A stretch of DNA of 64,000 nt, from the NCBI GenBank assembly GCA_035452965.1, contig DAOTCE010000008.1:1-64000 (forward strand), read 5' to 3'. Shown here piece by piece: positions 35,910 through 44,182 of this stretch; positions within the stretch are counted from its first letter, which is position 1, and each line of letters starts with the position of its first letter. The DNA comes from Candidatus Paceibacterota bacterium (GTDB taxonomy: Bacteria; Verrucomicrobiota; Verrucomicrobiia; Limisphaerales; UBA8199). A program made the position numbers and the translations under genes. The notes under the pieces were generated by a model, which worked only from the letters and a program-made list of their open reading frames with translations, was not told the origin of the DNA and searched no databases.

Positions 35910-38597
35910 ATGACCAGCGTGGAAATACGACAGTCGTTCCTTGATTTCTTCAAGTCGAAGGGGCACACGATCGTGCCCTCTTCGAGCCTGATGCCGGATT
36001 CGCCGAACTTGCTGTTCACCAACGCCGGCATGAACCAGTTTGTGCCGATCTTCCTCGGCCAGGTGAAGTGCCCTTACACGCCCGGCCGCGCTGCCGATAC
36101 TCAGAAATGCATCCGCGCCGGCGGAAAGCACAACGACCTCGAGGACGTCGGCCTCGACACCTACCACCACACCTTCTTCGAAATGCTCGGCAACTGGTCC
36201 TTCGGCGATTACTTCAAGCAGGAGGCCATTGACTGGGCTTGGGAACTCGTGACCGAAGTCTGGAAATTCCCCAGGAACCGCCTCTATGCCACGGTCTATT
36301 GCCCGGACAAGACCAAGGGCGATCCCAGCGAGTTCGACCGGGAAGCCTGCGACACCTGGGCCGCCAAATTCCGCGCCGCCGGCCTCGACCCGAACGTCCA
36401 CATCGTCAACGGCGGCAAGAAAGACAACTTCTGGATGATGGGCGACACCGGCCCGTGCGGCCCATGCAGCGAGCTTCACGTGGATCTCACCCCCCAGGGC
36501 GACACCAAGGGCAGCCTCGTGAATAAAGGTGACGTCCGCTGCATCGAAATCTGGAACCTCGTCTTCATCCAGTTCAACGCCAATCCTGACGGCACCTTCT
36601 CCCCCCTGCCCGCCCGGCATGTGGACACCGGCATGGGCTTCGAGCGCGTCACCGGCATCATCCAGAACACAAAAAACTTCACCGACTTCACCCGCGCCAT
36701 CTCCAACTACGAAACCGACATCTTCCGTCCCCTGTTCGACAAACTGGAGCAACTCAGCGGCAGGCAATACCATTCCACCCTGCCGGACACCCCGGGCCCC
36801 CAGCCTCCAGCCTCCAGCCTCCAGGCTGATGTTGCCTTCCGCGTTATCGCTGACCATATCCGGACCCTGAGCTTCGCGATTGCCGACGGCATCCAACCGG
36901 GGAACACCGACCGCAAATACGTCCTGCGCCGCATCCTTCGCCGGGCCGTCCGCTATGGCCGCACCCTCGGCTTCCGCGAACCTTTCTTCTACAAGCTGGT
37001 CGCCGTCCTGGCCGACACCATGGGCCACGTATTCCCCGAACTCCGCGCCAAGCAAGACCACGTGGAGCAGGTGATCCAGCGCGAGGAGGAGGCATTCAAC
37101 AAGACGTTGGATCGGGGAATTGAGTTGTTCCGTGAGGAGACTGAGCCAGGATGCGCGGATCAGCTAAGCGGCGAGTTCGCGTTCAAGCTTTACGACACTT
37201 ACGGCTTCCCGCTCGACCTCACCGAACTCATGGCCCGGGAACGCGGGCTGACGGTTGATGTTGCCGGCTTCAACCAGTTAATGGAGGAACAGAAGGCCCG
37301 CGCCCGCGCCGCGCAGAAGAAGCAGGTCATCGAGCTGTCCCAGGTCGAGACCACTGCGCCCACCCGGTTCGTCGGCTACGACAAACTGGAAGCGCCCGCC
37401 AAAGTCCTTGAGGTCGTTGCCGTGAAGGACAAGACCGCGGTGATTCTTGACACTTCCCCGCTCTACGCCGAAATGGGCGGGCAGGTCGGCGACACCGGCG
37501 AACTGGAACATGGCGGCGAGCTCTGGCGCATCGTGAATACGCAAAAGGCGGGAGACGCCTGGCTGCATTTCCTCGAAGACAAGGATGCGCCTGAGCCAGG
37601 CACGGAGGCCCAGGTCTCGGTTGACCGGGAACGCCGCCTCGCTATCCAGCGGCACCACACAGTAACCCACCTGCTCCACTGGGCCTTGCATGAAGTCGTC
37701 AGCCCCGACGCCACCCAAAAGGGCTCTTACGTCGGGCCGGAAAAGCTCACCTTCGACTTTAGCAGCGCGCCGCTCACCCCGCAGCAGGTGTCCGACGTCG
37801 AACGCCTCGTCAACGAGCGCATTCTCGACAATGCCCCTGTCACCTGGACCGAGGTCAAATACGGCGATGTTAGGAACCGCAAGGACATCCGCCAGTTCTT
37901 CGGCGAGAAATACGGCGACGTGGTGCGCGTGCTGCAGATCGGCGGCAGGCCCGGAGGGTTGGACGGCTATTCGATGGAACTGTGCGGAGGCACGCACACC
38001 CGCGCGACGGGTGAGATCGGGCTCTTCCGCATTGCCGCCGAATCAGCCATCGCCGCCGGCGTCCGGCGCATCGAAGCCGTCTCCGGCCTGGAAGCCTACC
38101 GCCGGGCGAGCGAGGAGCTGCAGCTCATCAAGGCGGTCGCCGGGAAGGTTAACGCGCCAGTGGGCGAACTGGAAAAGAAGATCGAATTGCTGCTCGCCCA
38201 GCAGAAGGACCTCGAGAAAAAACTGATGGCGATGGTCCAGGAACGCGCCGCCCGTGCCGCCCAGGACATCCTGACGCGGGCTCAGACGATCAACGGCACC
38301 CCGGCGCTCATCGAGCGATTCGACACCGACGGCGACAAGCTCCAGGGCATCGTCAACGAACTGAAGGGCCAGTTCAAAGGGGTGATCGTGCTGGGCGGCG
38401 CGGCCAACGGCGCGGTCGCAATCGTCGCCTCCGTCTCGCCCGAGTTCACGAAGAAAGTCCAGGCCGGCAAAATCATTCAGACCATCGCGCCCGTGGTGGG
38501 CGGCAAGGGCGGGGGCCGGCCAGACAACGCCCGCGGCGGCGGCAAGGATGTGAGCAAACTGGACGAGGCGCTGGCAAAGGCGAAAAGCCTGTTTTGA
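35910..38597 (+). CDS. alaS: Alanine-tRNA ligase
   Basis: An 895-residue class II aminoacyl-tRNA synthetase, slightly longer than the usual ~875. The catalytic core begins TSVEIRQSFLDFFKSKGHTIVPSSSLMP and includes LLFTNAGMNQF, KHNDLEDVG and the MGDTGPCGPCSELH motif 2-3 region. The editing domain has HHTVTHLLHWAL (HxxxH) and CGGTHTRATGEIG (C..H zinc motif). The C-Ala domain ends KLDEALAKAKSLF. A proline-rich insert (PDTPGPQPPASSLQAD, near residue 300) encoded by short repeats lies just before the VAFRVIADHIRTL helix, and its length is not seen in typical AlaRS. It charges tRNA-Ala in the cytosol. It starts without a visible ribosome site after a 9-bp repeat array. Confidence 0.97.
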   Translation: MTSVEIRQSFLDFFKSKGHTIVPSSSLMPDSPNLLFTNAGMNQFVPIFLGQVKCPYTPGRAADTQKCIRAGGKHNDLEDVGLDTYHHTFFEMLGNWSFGDYFKQEAIDWAWELVTEVWKFPRNRLYATVYCPDKTKGDPSEFDREACDTWAAKFRAAGLDPNVHIVNGGKKDNFWMMGDTGPCGPCSELHVDLTPQGDTKGSLVNKGDVRCIEIWNLVFIQFNANPDGTFSPLPARHVDTGMGFERVTGIIQNTKNFTDFTRAISNYETDIFRPLFDKLEQLSGRQYHSTLPDTPGPQPPASSLQADVAFRVIADHIRTLSFAIADGIQPGNTDRKYVLRRILRRAVRYGRTLGFREPFFYKLVAVLADTMGHVFPELRAKQDHVEQVIQREEEAFNKTLDRGIELFREETEPGCADQLSGEFAFKLYDTYGFPLDLTELMARERGLTVDVAGFNQLMEEQKARARAAQKKQVIELSQVETTAPTRFVGYDKLEAPAKVLEVVAVKDKTAVILDTSPLYAEMGGQVGDTGELEHGGELWRIVNTQKAGDAWLHFLEDKDAPEPGTEAQVSVDRERRLAIQRHHTVTHLLHWALHEVVSPDATQKGSYVGPEKLTFDFSSAPLTPQQVSDVERLVNERILDNAPVTWTEVKYGDVRNRKDIRQFFGEKYGDVVRVLQIGGRPGGLDGYSMELCGGTHTRATGEIGLFRIAAESAIAAGVRRIEAVSGLEAYRRASEELQLIKAVAGKVNAPVGELEKKIELLLAQQKDLEKKLMAMVQERAARAAQDILTRAQTINGTPALIERFDTDGDKLQGIVNELKGQFKGVIVLGGAANGAVAIVASVSPEFTKKVQAGKIIQTIAPVVGGKGGGRPDNARGGGKDVSKLDEALAKAKSLF
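36802..36822. repeat. Three tandem 7-bp units (AGCCTCC) inside alaS
   Basis: Three perfect AGCCTCC units lie in the frame coding PPASSL, so the 21-base total keeps the frame. A change of one unit would shift it. Confidence 0.85.
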
Positions 38598-38644
38598 TTG
38601 AACACTTCCGCAGCCCCGGAGTCTGATACCCCATCAAGTATTGC

Positions 38645-38675
38645 TTGAAACCAGAACAGAATAGAGCATTATAGC
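38645..38675 (+). promoter_or_regulatory. Possible promoter for the small Cys-rich protein
   Basis: TTGAAA (38645-38650) and TATAGC (38670-38675) are 19 bases apart and lie just before the ATG at 38685; an ATTATA at 17-base spacing overlaps it. Confidence 0.35.
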
Positions 38676-38684
38676 TAAACGCAT

Positions 38685-38942
38685 ATGAAGAAAATCCTCC
38701 TCACGGTAATGGTGATGGCCTTCGCGGTTGCGGTGCAAGCCGACGACGCCAAGTGCTGTCCGCTCAAAGACAAAGATAAACCGGCCTGCTGCCCCAGCAA
38801 GGTCAAGACCTCGGTTCAAGCCAAGGAAGGGGTTTGCCCCGTTGGCAAAGCCGCCTGCTGCAGCAAAAAAACCGCGGCCAAAGCAAATGCGGCCAAACAG
38901 ACTGCACTGGTGAGCCCAAAGGCCACCGACTCGGCCAAGTAA
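38685..38942 (+). CDS. Small secreted Cys/Lys-rich protein
   Basis: An 85-residue protein. Residues 1-19 are a signal peptide (KKILLTVMVMAFAVAVQA). The mature part is Lys/Ala-rich with paired cysteines KCCPLK, ACCPSK and ACCSKK plus a lone cysteine in GVCPVG, seven in all. Such repeated CC pairs could bind metal or form disulphides outside the membrane; neither is established. A promoter-like box precedes it and a hairpin terminator follows, so it looks like an independent short transcript, not part of alaS. It lies between alaS and pckG, neither of which suggests a role. No family is recognised. Confidence 0.75.
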   Translation: MKKILLTVMVMAFAVAVQADDAKCCPLKDKDKPACCPSKVKTSVQAKEGVCPVGKAACCSKKTAAKANAAKQTALVSPKATDSAK

Positions 38943-38963
38943 CCCTTCCCGCTTCGTCTTCAA

Positions 38964-39000
38964 AATCCCCGGACACCTGTGGCGCCCGGGGATTCTTTAT
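38964..39000 (+). terminator. Rho-independent terminator after the Cys-rich protein
   Basis: A perfect 9-bp stem AATCCCCGG / CCGGGGATT (38964-38972 with 38986-38994), 13-base loop, then CTTTAT. Confidence 0.65.
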
Positions 39001-39055
39001 TCCCGGAGTATGAACCGGGCCTCGCGCGGAAGGTTCACGCTTCGGAGCCGCGGCC

Positions 39056-40831
39056 TTACAGACGTGCCAGAAGCAGCTCGCGCTGGAAAATCAACTCTTT
39101 GGGCAGCCGCGCATGCAGCTTCATAAACAGCTCGTCCTGCATGATTATTTCGCGGCGCCATTCTTCTTCGTGGATCGCCTGGGCCCGCTCAAGGTGCTCA
39201 GACGAAAAGCTGCTCAGGCCGGATAGATCGAGGCCCGTGGGCCCGGGCACCCACCCGAGAGCGGTTTCCTCCGCATCCGCGCGGGAGTGGCAGCGATCCA
39301 CGATCCATTTAAGCACGCGCATGTTCTCCCCGAAGCCGGGCCAGAGGTATTCCTCCTGTCCATTCTTGCGGAACCAGTTCACATGGAAGATCCGCGGAGG
39401 GTGCTTGATCGTCTTGTGCATGTTGATCCAATGCCGAAAGTAGTCCCCCATGTGGTAGCCGCAGAACGGCAGCATGGCCATCGGATCACGGCGGACCTGG
39501 CCGGTGCCGCCCACTGCGGCAGCGGTCATCTCCGAGCCCATGGTAGCGCCGATGTAAACGCCGTGAACCCAGTTGAAGGCCTGGTAGATCAGTGGCGTCG
39601 TGTTGCTCCGCCGGCCCCCAAAGATAATGGCGCGGATCGGCACGCCATGGGGGTCGTTGACCTCCGGAGCCAGCAGTGGATTGTTGGTCATGGGCGCGGT
39701 GAAGCGGCTGTTGGGATGCGCCGCCTTTTCCTCCGAGTCCGGCGTCCATTTATTGCCCTTCCAGTCCAGGCACTGTTTGGGTGGCGGACCATCCTTGCCT
39801 TCCCACCATACATCGAGATCGGGGGTGAGCGCCACGTTCGTGAAGATGGTGTCCCGGGAAATCATCTCCACCGCCGCCGGGTTTGACTTCGAGTTGGTGC
39901 CCGGCACAACACCGAAATAGCCCGCCTCAGGATTGATGGCATAGAGCCGGCCGTCGGGTCCCGGCCTCATCCAGGCGATGTCATCGCCAATTGTCCAAAT
40001 CTTCCACCCCTTGAGTTGCGGGGGGGGCATCATCATGGCGAAATTGGTCTTGCCGCACGCGCTGGGGAATGCCGCCGCCACGTAGGTCTTCTCGCCGGTC
40101 GGTGATTCCACGCAGAGGATGAGCATGTGCTCGGCGAACCAGCCCTCCTGCCGCCCGAGGTAAGAGCCGATGCGCAGGGCGAGGCACTTCTTGCCGAGCA
40201 ACACGTTGCCGCCGTAATTCGAGCCGACCGAAATAATGGCGTTGTCCTTGGGGAAATGCGCGATGTAGCGCCGCTCCGGGTTCACGTCCAACATGCAGTG
40301 CAGGCCCCGGTTGAAGTCGTCGCTCTTGCCCAGCTCCTCGAACGCGATGTCCCCCATTCGGGTCATCGTCCCCATGCTCAACACCACATATATGGAGTCG
40401 GTCAGCTCCAGGCCGACTTTGGCCAGCGGGGAGCCGGGCGGCCCCATCAAGTAAGGGACAACGTACATCGTCCGCCCGCGCATGCAGCCGTCGGCATAAG
40501 CGCGCAGTTTCTGATACATTTCCCTCGGGGGCATCCAGTTATTGGTCGGTCCGGCCTCTTCCTGGCTCTCGGTGCAGATATAGGTGGACTGTTCGACGCG
40601 AGCCACGTCGTTCGGGTTCGACCGATGGTAATAACAGCCCGGCAGCTTCTTCTGGTTGAGCTTGATGAGGATCCCCTCTTCGACCGCTTCCGCCGTCAAC
40701 GCCTTGCGCTCCGACTTGGAACCGTTGCACCAGTAAACACGGTCGGGCTTGCAGAGTTTGGCCATCTCGTCCACCCACGCCAGCACCGCTTTATTGCTCA
40801 CCTTACACTTCCCGCTCGTTTGCTTCGTCAT
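39056..40831 (-). CDS. pckG: Phosphoenolpyruvate carboxykinase (GTP)
   Basis: A 591-residue GTP-dependent PEPCK of usual length. The P-loop with the hyperreactive cysteine reads AAFPSACGKTNFAMM, and KIWTIGDDIAWMRPGPDGRLYAINPEAGYFGVVPGTN is the metal and GTP region. The N-terminal CYYHRSNPNDVARVEQST and TMYVVPYLMGPPGSPLAKVGLELTDSIYVVLSM segments are typical of this type, not the ATP type. It converts oxaloacetate and GTP to PEP in gluconeogenesis or runs anaplerotically. The start at 40831 gives the normal N-terminus; the frame extends 15 codons upstream. It is probably monocistronic, convergent with the small Cys-rich gene. Confidence 0.97.
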   Translation of the reverse strand: MTKQTSGKCKVSNKAVLAWVDEMAKLCKPDRVYWCNGSKSERKALTAEAVEEGILIKLNQKKLPGCYYHRSNPNDVARVEQSTYICTESQEEAGPTNNWMPPREMYQKLRAYADGCMRGRTMYVVPYLMGPPGSPLAKVGLELTDSIYVVLSMGTMTRMGDIAFEELGKSDDFNRGLHCMLDVNPERRYIAHFPKDNAIISVGSNYGGNVLLGKKCLALRIGSYLGRQEGWFAEHMLILCVESPTGEKTYVAAAFPSACGKTNFAMMMPPPQLKGWKIWTIGDDIAWMRPGPDGRLYAINPEAGYFGVVPGTNSKSNPAAVEMISRDTIFTNVALTPDLDVWWEGKDGPPPKQCLDWKGNKWTPDSEEKAAHPNSRFTAPMTNNPLLAPEVNDPHGVPIRAIIFGGRRSNTTPLIYQAFNWVHGVYIGATMGSEMTAAAVGGTGQVRRDPMAMLPFCGYHMGDYFRHWINMHKTIKHPPRIFHVNWFRKNGQEEYLWPGFGENMRVLKWIVDRCHSRADAEETALGWVPGPTGLDLSGLSSFSSEHLERAQAIHEEEWRREIIMQDELFMKLHARLPKELIFQRELLLARL

Positions 40832-41082
40832 AAAGAATCGCTTTGCCGTGCAGGCTGTTACCGTACCACCGGCCAAATTGCAAGAAACGTTCTGCCGCTT
40901 CAGTTGTCATTTCGCCGCAGCCACAGGCGAGTGGTCGGACGGTTCAATTCGATAAGGAGCGTGCCTGTCCTTTGCCGCTTTTCCTGCCCGCGACTGTCGC
41001 GGGCCGAAGCTCGCAACCGCATTCCTGGGTCCGGTCCTGACTTGCGCCCCGCTCGGGTCTGAATTACAACACTTCGTGCAAA

Positions 41083-42486
41083 ATGAATACTAATAACGGG
41101 CTTCCTTTGGTCGCGCCGCGAGTGACACCGGTCCTTGATCCTGCATTCCGGCCTGCAGTGCTGGCCAACCGCGCCTTTCGGGCGCTGGCCCGCGCCACCC
41201 CCGGCGCGAACACTGTCTGCCTGGCGCTGGAACAAACCGATGGCACAACCTCCCACTTCACCACCCAGATCCTGCCAGACGGCCATCCGCAGGCGGCGGG
41301 CAACTTCACCTACCTGGAGCGCATCGCTAAGTTCCTGCTCTGGTCGCGGGGCGGGTTCCGCCTCCACGTTGACGGCCCGGCGCCGCTGGCGGCGAAACTG
41401 GCGGCCCACTACCGCGAGACGGCCACCGGCAAGTTCGACTCGAACCTCGTCGGCGAGCGCATGTTCGATCATCCCATCGAGGTGGTTCACTCAAAAGCTC
41501 CCCCGCCCGAGAGGCGCAGCGCCGCTTCGCTCGGCCGGCACCTGGACGGCTGCCGCATCGGCTTTGACCTCGGCGGCAGCGATCGCAAGGTGGCGGCGGT
41601 CATTGAAGGCAAGGTGGTCTACAGCGACGAAACGGTCTGGGACCCCTACTTCCAGCCCAATCCGCAATACCACTACGACGGCATCATGGATTCGCTTAAG
41701 AAGGCGGCGGCACACCTGCCGCGGGTGGATGCCATCGGCGGCAGCGCCGCAGGGGTTTACGTAAACAACCGAGTCAAGGTCGCATCGCTTTTCCGCGGGG
41801 TGCCACCCGATGCGTTCAACAAACGGGTGAAGGACTTGTTCCTGGAAATCCGCAGGGCGTGGAACAATATCCCCCTGGAGGTCGTGAACGACGGGGAGGT
41901 CACCGCACTGGCCGGCTCCATGTCCCTGGGCAGGAACCGAATCCTGGGCATCTCGTTGGGCACAAGCACCGCCGGCGGCTACGTCAACGCCGAGGGTAAC
42001 ATCACTTCCTGGCTCAACGAGCTGGCCTTTGTCCCGGTTGATCTCAATCCCGCCGCTGCCACAGACGAGTGGTCGGGCGATTACGGCTGCGACGTCCAGT
42101 ATTTCTCACAGCAATGCGTCGGACGCCTGCTCGCGCCCGCAGGCATCGAGGTGGATGCAAAAATGCCGCTCCCCGAGAAGCTGAAATACGTCCAGAAGCT
42201 GATGGACGAAGGCGACTATCGCGCCCGCAAGATCTACGAGACGATCGGAACGTATCTCGGCTACGCCATCCCGCACTTTACCGATTTCTACGACCTGGAG
42301 AATGTGCTGATCCTGGGCCGGGTCACCTCCGGACCTGGCGGCGACCTCATCATCGCCGGGGCCAAGGAAGTCCTGAAGGCGGAATTCCCCGAACTGACCG
42401 GCAAGATCGCCTTCCACATTCCCGACGAGAAAGATAAGCGCCACGGCCAGGCGGTCGCGGCGGCAAGCCTTCCAAAACTGAAGTAG
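41083..42486 (+). CDS. ROK/hexokinase-like sugar kinase with an N-terminal extension
   Basis: A 467-residue protein of the actin-like ATPase fold. The ROK-type phosphate-1 motif is CRIGFDLGGSDRKVAAV (about residue 165), phosphate-2 is GISLGTSTAGGYV, and GRVTSGPGGDLIIAGA lies near the C-terminal adenosine site. It lacks the ROK zinc motif CxCGxxGC. Residues 1-155 form an extension of unknown role (FTYLERIAKFLLWSRGGFRLHVDG). ROK proteins are cytosolic sugar kinases or repressors; no HTH is visible, so a kinase is more likely. It is followed by a palindrome-rich gap and a PIG-L deacetylase gene on the same strand, which hints at amino-sugar metabolism. Confidence 0.8.
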   Translation: MNTNNGLPLVAPRVTPVLDPAFRPAVLANRAFRALARATPGANTVCLALEQTDGTTSHFTTQILPDGHPQAAGNFTYLERIAKFLLWSRGGFRLHVDGPAPLAAKLAAHYRETATGKFDSNLVGERMFDHPIEVVHSKAPPPERRSAASLGRHLDGCRIGFDLGGSDRKVAAVIEGKVVYSDETVWDPYFQPNPQYHYDGIMDSLKKAAAHLPRVDAIGGSAAGVYVNNRVKVASLFRGVPPDAFNKRVKDLFLEIRRAWNNIPLEVVNDGEVTALAGSMSLGRNRILGISLGTSTAGGYVNAEGNITSWLNELAFVPVDLNPAAATDEWSGDYGCDVQYFSQQCVGRLLAPAGIEVDAKMPLPEKLKYVQKLMDEGDYRARKIYETIGTYLGYAIPHFTDFYDLENVLILGRVTSGPGGDLIIAGAKEVLKAEFPELTGKIAFHIPDEKDKRHGQAVAAASLPKLK

Positions 42487-42525
42487 CCTATGACACTATC
42501 GCAGATGGCACCATCGGCAGATCTC

Positions 42526-42670
42526 ATTAACACCCCGCTTCAGCGGGGTGGAAACGCGCTGCCAGAGGTCTGGAACCGCTTCAGCGGTTTCAGGCGGTGC
42601 GGGGAAACCGCTGAAGCGGTTCAGAGCCTTTCCCAATCGTCCTGTCACCCCGCTGAAGCGGGGTGTTAAT
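42526..42670. repeat. Nested double palindrome between the ROK kinase and PIG-L genes
   Basis: Outer arms are perfect over 25 bases (42526-42550 with 42646-42670, core CACCCCGCTTCAGCGGGGTG). Inner arms are perfect over 19 bases (42573-42591 with 42604-42622, GAACCGCTTCAGCGGTTTC). Each arm is itself nearly palindromic around GCTTCAGC or GCTGAAGC, so it can fold as one long hairpin or four short ones. It resembles dispersed repeats common in verrucomicrobial genomes, whose chance translations include TPLKRGVNE. Confidence 0.92.
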
Positions 42671-42688
42671 GAAAAACTCGCTAAATCC

Positions 42689-43546
42689 ATGACTCCATAT
42701 CATCAACTCGTATCTGACTACGCGCGCCTGCTCAAACAAGGCCGCACGTTTCCGCTCGGCACCTTCCCGCCCGCTCCGCGGGTCGAGATTCCCCCCAACG
42801 CGCCCAAAGCGCTGTTCTTCGCGCCACACCCGGACGACGAATGCATCGTCGGCGCTTTGGCGGTGCGGCTTATGCGCCAGGCGCGGATGAACTTGATCAA
42901 CGTGGCCGTCACCTTTGGCAGCAACAAAGAGCGCCAGCAAGCACGCTTGCGTGAACTGCAGAACGCCTGCAAATACATCGGTTTCAACCTCGTGACTACT
43001 GCGCCAAACGGCCTGGAGAAGATCAATCCCAAGGCCCGCGAGCAGGACCCCCAGCACTGGGCAGCCTGCGTCAAGATCATCAAAGGCATTATCGAGCAGC
43101 ACCAGCCGAAGGTGGTGTTGTGCCCGCACGACCGCGACTGGAACAGCACGCACATCGGCACTCACTACCTCGTGATGGATGCCCTGAAACAGATGCCCGC
43201 AAGCTTCGCCTGCCACATTGTCGAAACGGAATTCTGGGGCGCGATGACCGATCCAAACCTGATGGTCGAGATCAGCGCCGAAGACCTGGCCGTCATGATG
43301 GCAGCGACCAGCTTCCACGTGGGCGAGGTGGGTCGCAATCCGTACCATCTGCTGCTGCCTCCCTGGATGATGGACAACGTGCGCCGCGGCGGCGAGGTCG
43401 TCGGTGGCCAGGGCGGTGCGGCGCCCGACTACACGTTTGCCGTGCTCTACCGCTTGCGCAAGTGGAGCCAGGGCCAGGCAACACGGTTCTTTGAGGGCGG
43501 CAAACAAGTGCCGCTCTCCATGAACGTCGGCGACCTGTTCGCATGA
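42689..43546 (+). CDS. PIG-L family deacetylase
   Basis: A 285-residue protein of the LmbE/PIG-L fold. The zinc motif APHPDDE is at residues 45-51 (AHPDDE-like), with the second half of the site in LCPHDRDWNSTHIGTH (two histidines). LVVT-like strands and GFNLVTTAPNGLEKINP follow. Family members remove acetyl groups from N-acetylglucosamine-type compounds. It carries a C-terminal extension WMMDNVRRGGEVVGGQGGAAPDYTFAVLYRLRKW, as in the fused amino-sugar deaminase-deacetylase branch. ATG 42689 is chosen because the longer frame (from 42548) runs into the palindrome. It is 18 bases after the repeat; whether it is cotranscribed with the ROK kinase depends on the hairpin. Confidence 0.9.
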   Translation: MTPYHQLVSDYARLLKQGRTFPLGTFPPAPRVEIPPNAPKALFFAPHPDDECIVGALAVRLMRQARMNLINVAVTFGSNKERQQARLRELQNACKYIGFNLVTTAPNGLEKINPKAREQDPQHWAACVKIIKGIIEQHQPKVVLCPHDRDWNSTHIGTHYLVMDALKQMPASFACHIVETEFWGAMTDPNLMVEISAEDLAVMMAATSFHVGEVGRNPYHLLLPPWMMDNVRRGGEVVGGQGGAAPDYTFAVLYRLRKWSQGQATRFFEGGKQVPLSMNVGDLFA

Positions 43547-43598
43547 ACCTCGTGGCAGAGCGCGCTCGCCGGGCGCGCCGCCCCCATCGGGGATTTGT

Positions 43599-44066
43599 AT
43601 GAATCCGAAGTTTATGCGAGAGGCCATTCGTCTCTCGCTCAGGAACATGCGCCGCGGGCAGGGCGGACCGTTTGGCGCGGTAGTGGTGCGCAATGGGCGA
43701 ATTATCGGCCGGGGCTGGAATCAGGTTACCTCGGCGAACGACCCGACCGCCCACGCGGAGGTGGTCGCCATTCGTCAGGCGTGCAAGCGCCTGAATAACT
43801 TCCAACTCGAAGACTGTGATCTCTACACCAGTTGCGAGCCCTGCCCAATGTGCCTCTCGGCGATCTACTGGGCACGCCTGCGCAGTGTTTTTTACGGCAA
43901 CACCCGCCAGGATGCCGCTCGGATTAACTTCGACGACGACTTGATCTATCGTGAAGTGGCGCTGCCGATTGGGAAGCGCCAGCGCAAGCTCAAGCAACTC
44001 CTGCGCAAAGAAGCCCTCGCCGCCTTCCACGAGTGGGAACAGAAGCCGGACAAGATTTTGTATTGA
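43599..44066 (+). CDS. guaD: Guanine deaminase (cytidine-deaminase fold)
   Basis: A 155-residue protein matching the small zinc-dependent GuaD of Bacillus subtilis almost throughout. The catalytic HAE is at residues 52-54 in TAHAEVVAIRQACKRL, and the zinc cysteines in YTSCEPCPMCLSAIYWAR (residues 82 and 85). The C-terminal FDDDLIYREVALPIGKRQ is also GuaD-like. It converts guanine to xanthine in the cytosol. The C-terminal Tyr ending (KILY) matches the B. subtilis enzyme's domain-swapped tail ending in a tyrosine. It follows the PIG-L gene by 52 bases. No other purine catabolism genes are present, so the pairing may be coincidental. Confidence 0.9.
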   Translation: MNPKFMREAIRLSLRNMRRGQGGPFGAVVVRNGRIIGRGWNQVTSANDPTAHAEVVAIRQACKRLNNFQLEDCDLYTSCEPCPMCLSAIYWARLRSVFYGNTRQDAARINFDDDLIYREVALPIGKRQRKLKQLLRKEALAAFHEWEQKPDKILY

Positions 44067-44182
44067 ACCGGATTAGCCCCGGGGTGGTCTCGCCAGTGAT
44101 CCGCAACTGTGTGCGGCCGATGATGATCTCGCGGACAAATCCCGCTTGTTGGCGGTGCTGGGTTGGGGCTTAATCAGTTGCG

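Noticed and set aside
42548..42688. Upstream extension of the PIG-L frame through the nested palindrome
   Set aside because: The extension reads repeat DNA; the ATG at 42689 gives the family N-terminus.
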